A stretch of 64,000 nucleotides of DNA from NCBI GenBank assembly GCA_000514715.1, contig AZWL01000005.1, forward strand, positions 124,001 to 188,000, written 5' to 3'. The stretch's first letter is position 1. Each line of letters starts with the position of its first letter. Positions 60,870 to 64,000 of the stretch are shown in pieces. The stretch is from Streptomyces sp. CNH099 (GTDB lineage Bacteria; Actinomycetota; Actinomycetes; Streptomycetales; Streptomycetaceae). The position numbers and the translations under genes are program-made. A model generated the notes under the pieces. The model was not told where the DNA came from. It saw nothing but the letters and a program-made list of their open reading frames with translations, and ran no database searches.

Positions 60870-63011
60870 ATGCCCAAGCCGACAACACTGGACATCGCAT
60901 CACCAGTCCGTGTAAATGTGGATCTATTGCGAGTGGTGCAGCATGAGATGGGGGTCTGCGATGCTGTTGAGCGCGATGCATATGCCGGTCAGGCCCGTAC
61001 GGAGGGGCCGCCCCGTACCGCGGTCCGCGGGTGCGCGACCGCTGCGCGAAAGCCGTCGGCGTTGAGCACCCCACCGTTCCCGAATGTGGCTGGAATTGAG
61101 CTGCAACGGCTCCTCCGACCCGCTATCGCCCACCCTTCCGAGTCCTCCGCTGCCTCGTACGACCGCCTGTCCGCCTGGGCCGGCGACCTCACCGCGCTGC
61201 ACGAGCTGACGGGACGCCTCGCCCGCACCACCGAGTTGACGGAAGCGCTGTACGAGATCGTGCGCGCCGGTGCGGAACTCGTCGGCGCGCGCCGGGGATT
61301 CGCCGTGCTGCAGCCCGCCGACGGCCGCGGCCCCGACATCCGCGTGGGGTACGGCATCGGCGCCGCGGAGCTGGGCGCGATGGAGACCGTGCCACGCGCG
61401 TCCACGTCGCACGGACGCCTCCTCGACGCCACCGCCGCCGCCCGCCCCGCCGACGTCTGCCGCCCCGACCTCGCCGCGGAACCCGACCTCCACCCCCGCC
61501 ACCGCGACGTCGCCGTGCGCCTCGGCTACGCGGCCGGCTACGCGGTGCCGCTCGCCGCGGCGGCGCCGTGGCCGGCCGCGCGGCCGGCGGCGGGACCGGG
61601 CCCCGGCGCCGGGCCGGCGGGCGCCGGGCGCCCGGGGGCGGGACAGCCGGACCAGGGCGGTATGGCACAGCCGGGCCAGAAGGGATCCGGCCAACGGGAC
61701 GCGGCGCCCCCGGGGCAGTGGCCCGGGCAGCCGTGGCCGGGGCAGCGGGAGCCGGCGCCGCCGGAGGACGCGGCGTACGGCCGACCCGGGCAGCCGGGTC
61801 CGGGGCAGCCCGGCTACCGGCCGCAGGGACCGGCCGCTCCCGCCCGGGGCCGGCCGGCGTACGGGCCCGCGGCCCCCGGGCCGCCGGCGCCGGGCCGGCC
61901 GGGCTCCGGGCAGCCCGTACCGGCGCAGTCCGGCGGCACACCCGTCCCCGTGCATCCGGATGCGGCGCCCCCCGCACCGCCGGGCGCGCCCGGCCACGGA
62001 CCGCCCGGACCGCCCGGCCCGCCCGTACCTCCCGGACCCGCCACACCGCCCGGTCCGTACCCGCACGCCGCCACACCGCATGCCACCAACCCTCCGCAGG
62101 CCGGCAGTCCGCACGCCGCCACGCCCCACGCCGGCCCGCTTCTCGGCGCCGTCGAGTGGCTCTACGACGCACCCGCCCGCCCCACCGACCGGCAGCGCCG
62201 CATCGCCGGCCTCTACGCCCGCCACGCCAGCGACCACCTCGCCCGCCTCCTCGACCTGGCCCGCGCGCGCACCGCCGCCGACGGCGTCCGCGCCGCCCTG
62301 CTCCCCGCCCGCCTCCCGCGCGTCCCCGGCGCCCGCGTCGCCGTCCGGCACCGCAGCGGGCCTCTCGGCGGCGGCGACTTCTACGACGTCCTCCCCCTCC
62401 CCGACGGCGCCCTCGGCCTCGCCGTCGGCTCGGCCGGCGGCGGCGGGCCCGCCGCGGTCGCCGCGATGGGGCAGTTGCGCACGGGGCTGCGGGCGTACGC
62501 GGTGATGGAGGGCGAGGACCCCGTCGCCGTCCTGTCCGACCTGGAACTCCTGATGCGGCTCACCGAACCCGGGCGCCGCGCCACCGCCCTCTTCGCGTAC
62601 GCGCCGCCCGGCCGCCGCAGCATCGTCGTCGCCGGCGCCGGCCACTGCCCGCCGCTGGTCACCGGCCCGTGGCGCACCGAGTACGCCGAGACCTCGCTGT
62701 CCGCCCCGCTGAACATGCTGACCTGCTGGGAGGCCCCCAGCGTCACGATCGACCCCGCCCCCGGAGAAACCGTCCTGCTCTACACGGACGGCCTCCTCCA
62801 CCGCACCGGCCGCCCCGCCGAGCAGGCCATGACCCGCCTCCACCACGCCGCCGCCACCGCCCCCGCGCCCGTACGCGACGACCCCGAGGCGCTCACCGAC
62901 CACGTCCTCGCCCGCCTCCTGCCCGCCGGCCCCGGCGACGGGCCCGGCGACGGCGACGGCGCCGACCACCCGGAGGACGTCGTCCTGCTCGCCGTCCAGC
63001 TCACCGGCTGA
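60870..63011 (+). CDS. PP2C/SpoIIE-type phosphatase with GAF domain, metal site altered
   Basis: A 713-residue regulatory phosphatase-like protein. A GAF domain (about residues 95-430) is split by a 170-residue Pro/Gly-rich insert (about 230-405) before GAVEWLYDAPARPTDRQRRI. The PP2C/SpoIIE domain (about 450-710) has GGGDFYDVLPLPDG, GAGHCPPLV and TVLLYTDGL, but the usual GD(V/C) metal Asp is GSA (Ser521 in AVGSAGGGG). It may bind rather than dephosphorylate STAS-type antagonists. The start at 60870 leads MPKPTTLDIASPVRVNVDLL; a later start cannot be excluded. Confidence 0.82.
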   Translation: MPKPTTLDIASPVRVNVDLLRVVQHEMGVCDAVERDAYAGQARTEGPPRTAVRGCATAARKPSALSTPPFPNVAGIELQRLLRPAIAHPSESSAASYDRLSAWAGDLTALHELTGRLARTTELTEALYEIVRAGAELVGARRGFAVLQPADGRGPDIRVGYGIGAAELGAMETVPRASTSHGRLLDATAAARPADVCRPDLAAEPDLHPRHRDVAVRLGYAAGYAVPLAAAAPWPAARPAAGPGPGAGPAGAGRPGAGQPDQGGMAQPGQKGSGQRDAAPPGQWPGQPWPGQREPAPPEDAAYGRPGQPGPGQPGYRPQGPAAPARGRPAYGPAAPGPPAPGRPGSGQPVPAQSGGTPVPVHPDAAPPAPPGAPGHGPPGPPGPPVPPGPATPPGPYPHAATPHATNPPQAGSPHAATPHAGPLLGAVEWLYDAPARPTDRQRRIAGLYARHASDHLARLLDLARARTAADGVRAALLPARLPRVPGARVAVRHRSGPLGGGDFYDVLPLPDGALGLAVGSAGGGGPAAVAAMGQLRTGLRAYAVMEGEDPVAVLSDLELLMRLTEPGRRATALFAYAPPGRRSIVVAGAGHCPPLVTGPWRTEYAETSLSAPLNMLTCWEAPSVTIDPAPGETVLLYTDGLLHRTGRPAEQAMTRLHHAAATAPAPVRDDPEALTDHVLARLLPAGPGDGPGDGDGADHPEDVVLLAVQLTG

Positions 63012-63133
63012 CGCCGCCGTACGGGCCGTAGGAGCCGTCGGAGCCGTACGAAACGTCACTGCTCGCGGGAGCCACGAGCCCCGCCCCCGGCCGTACGCTG
63101 GGAGGCGGCCGACGCATCGCAGAGGAGGAAGCC

Positions 63134-64000
63134 GTGACCGAGGAGCAGCCCCAGACCCGGACGCCCGAGACCGCGGAGACCGTGGAGCCGACGGCGACCG
63201 CGCAGGGCGCCGACGGCGCGGACGGGGCGGACGGCGCGCAGGAGCAGGCCGTCAAGCCGCGCAAGAACGGCCTGTACGGCGGCCTCTCGGACGAACTCGC
63301 CGAGAACATGAAGTCCGGCTGGGCCGACACCGAACGGCACGACCTCGAACCCGTCCCGCAGGCCCCGTACGCCGCCCGCCGCCGCGCCGCGCTCTCCGCC
63401 CGCTTCCCCGGCGAACGCCTCGTCGTGCCCGCCGGCAACCTCAAGACGCGGGCCAACGACACCGACTACCCCTTCCGCCCCTCTTCCGACTACGCCTACC
63501 TCACCGGCGACCAGACCGAGGACGGCGTCCTCGTCCTGGAGCCGGTGACCGCCGGCGACGGCACGCCGGGCCACGAGGCCACCGCGTACCTGCTGCCGCG
63601 CTCCGACCGCGACAACGGCGAGTTCTGGCTCTCCGGCCAGGGCGAGCTGTGGGTCGGCCGGCGCAACAGCCTCACCGAGAACGAGAAACTGCTCGGCCTG
63701 CCCGTCAAGGACGTACGCAAGCTCGCCGAGCACCTCGCGGCGGCCACCGGCCCCGTACGGCTGCTGCGCGGCTACGACGCCGCCGTCGAGAAGGCGCTGA
63801 CCGACAAGGTCACCAAGGAGCGGGACGAGGAGTTCCGCGTCTTCCTCTCCGAGATGCGGCTCGTCAAGGACGAGTTCGAGATCGCGGAGCTGGAGTACGC
63901 CTGCGAGTCCACCGCGCGCGGCTTCGAGGACGTCGTGAAGGTCCTCGACCGGGCCGAGGCCACCGGCGAGCGCTACATCGAGGGCACGTTCTTCCTCCGC
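63134..64000 (+). CDS. pepP: Xaa-Pro aminopeptidase P-family protein, 3' end outside window
   Basis: The first 289 residues of an M24 aminopeptidase; the frame is open to the window edge. GTG at 63134 follows GAGGAGGAA. After an acidic/Ala-rich start (about 1-40) comes the AMP_N domain (about 75-215: YAARRRAALSARFPGERLVVPAG, DYPFRPSSDYAYLTG, AYLLPRSDRDNGEFWLSG). The metal-binding catalytic half would be beyond 64000. The enzyme removes N-terminal residues linked to proline. Confidence 0.9.
   Translation, partial: MTEEQPQTRTPETAETVEPTATAQGADGADGADGAQEQAVKPRKNGLYGGLSDELAENMKSGWADTERHDLEPVPQAPYAARRRAALSARFPGERLVVPAGNLKTRANDTDYPFRPSSDYAYLTGDQTEDGVLVLEPVTAGDGTPGHEATAYLLPRSDRDNGEFWLSGQGELWVGRRNSLTENEKLLGLPVKDVRKLAEHLAAATGPVRLLRGYDAAVEKALTDKVTKERDEEFRVFLSEMRLVKDEFEIAELEYACESTARGFEDVVKVLDRAEATGERYIEGTFFLR

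Overview
This 64 kb window is chromosomal DNA from a high-GC actinomycete, almost certainly Streptomyces or a close relative. Evidence: strong third-position G/C bias, many GTG starts, a SigF/SigN-type sigma pair, a clpP3-clpP4-popR cluster, an SPFH pair, BldG-pathway-like ATPases and PP2C phosphatases. TTA codons are seen only in genes of the integrated element, which fits horizontally acquired cargo.

Layout. 0.2-9.9 kb: housekeeping and conserved genes (two SPFH membrane proteins, DUF488, an HhH-GPD repair protein, a secreted M28 peptidase, a VapB-like protein, a LytR_C protein, upp, tadA with its partner). 10.5-12.2 kb: a tRNA-Ser(CGA) gene followed by a 1.7 kb mini-island (VapBC-type toxin-antitoxin, broken methylase/specificity gene) closed by a partial copy of the tRNA 3' end. 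12.3-19.5 kb: four regulators (ECF41, SigF-like, SigF/N-like, TetR), a small membrane protein and an MFS exporter that appears to be read from a leaderless mRNA. 19.6-20.0 kb: tRNA-Ser(GCU) and tRNA-Arg(ACG).

19.95-29.0 kb: a decayed actinomycete integrative and conjugative element (AICE) in tRNA-Arg, bounded by a perfect 47 bp repeat. It keeps a C-terminal integrase fragment fused by deletion to the end of traSA, a conserved small gene, a GntR/KorSA-type regulator, NUDIX, an RsbW-like ATPase and a small gene. Then come an IS481-type insertion with a 15 bp target duplication and a low-GC two-gene cargo: a DEDDy 3'-5' exonuclease and a two-TM membrane sensor/effector. The cargo pair is the best candidate for an undescribed (probably anti-phage) system. 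Palindromic sites shared by the AICE promoters look like the GntR operator. Directly right of attR lies a scrap of a second, related AICE.

29.7-37.0 kb: damaged small genes, a TIGR03086 protein, a twice-frameshifted C45 hydrolase, a THUMP methyltransferase, a DinB protein, popR, clpP4, clpP3 and an LtrA-like protein. 37.4-44.4 kb: one 2346-residue PAS / pseudokinase / collagen-like / receiver protein. 44.6-49.5 kb: acyl-CoA synthetase, SigE-family sigma, a small secreted protein, a Prim-Pol protein, a VOC protein and tRNA-Ser(UGA). 49.7-64 kb: lipoprotein, I36-like secreted protein, alcohol dehydrogenase, GNAT, APH-like kinase, HtrA protease, glycerophosphodiesterase, anti-sigma-like ATPase, SEC-C protein, a degenerate Prim-Pol protein, a PP2C/GAF protein with an altered metal site, and an aminopeptidase P cut off by the window end.

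How the parts interact (inference): PopR probably represses itself and clpP3P4 through matching palindromes and carries the C-terminal Ala-Ala that makes it a ClpP1P2 substrate. The GntR protein probably controls four AICE promoters. Several signalling proteins (giant kinase, PP2C, primase) have lost catalytic residues and may act as binding or scaffold proteins. All family names come from reading the translations, not from searches.
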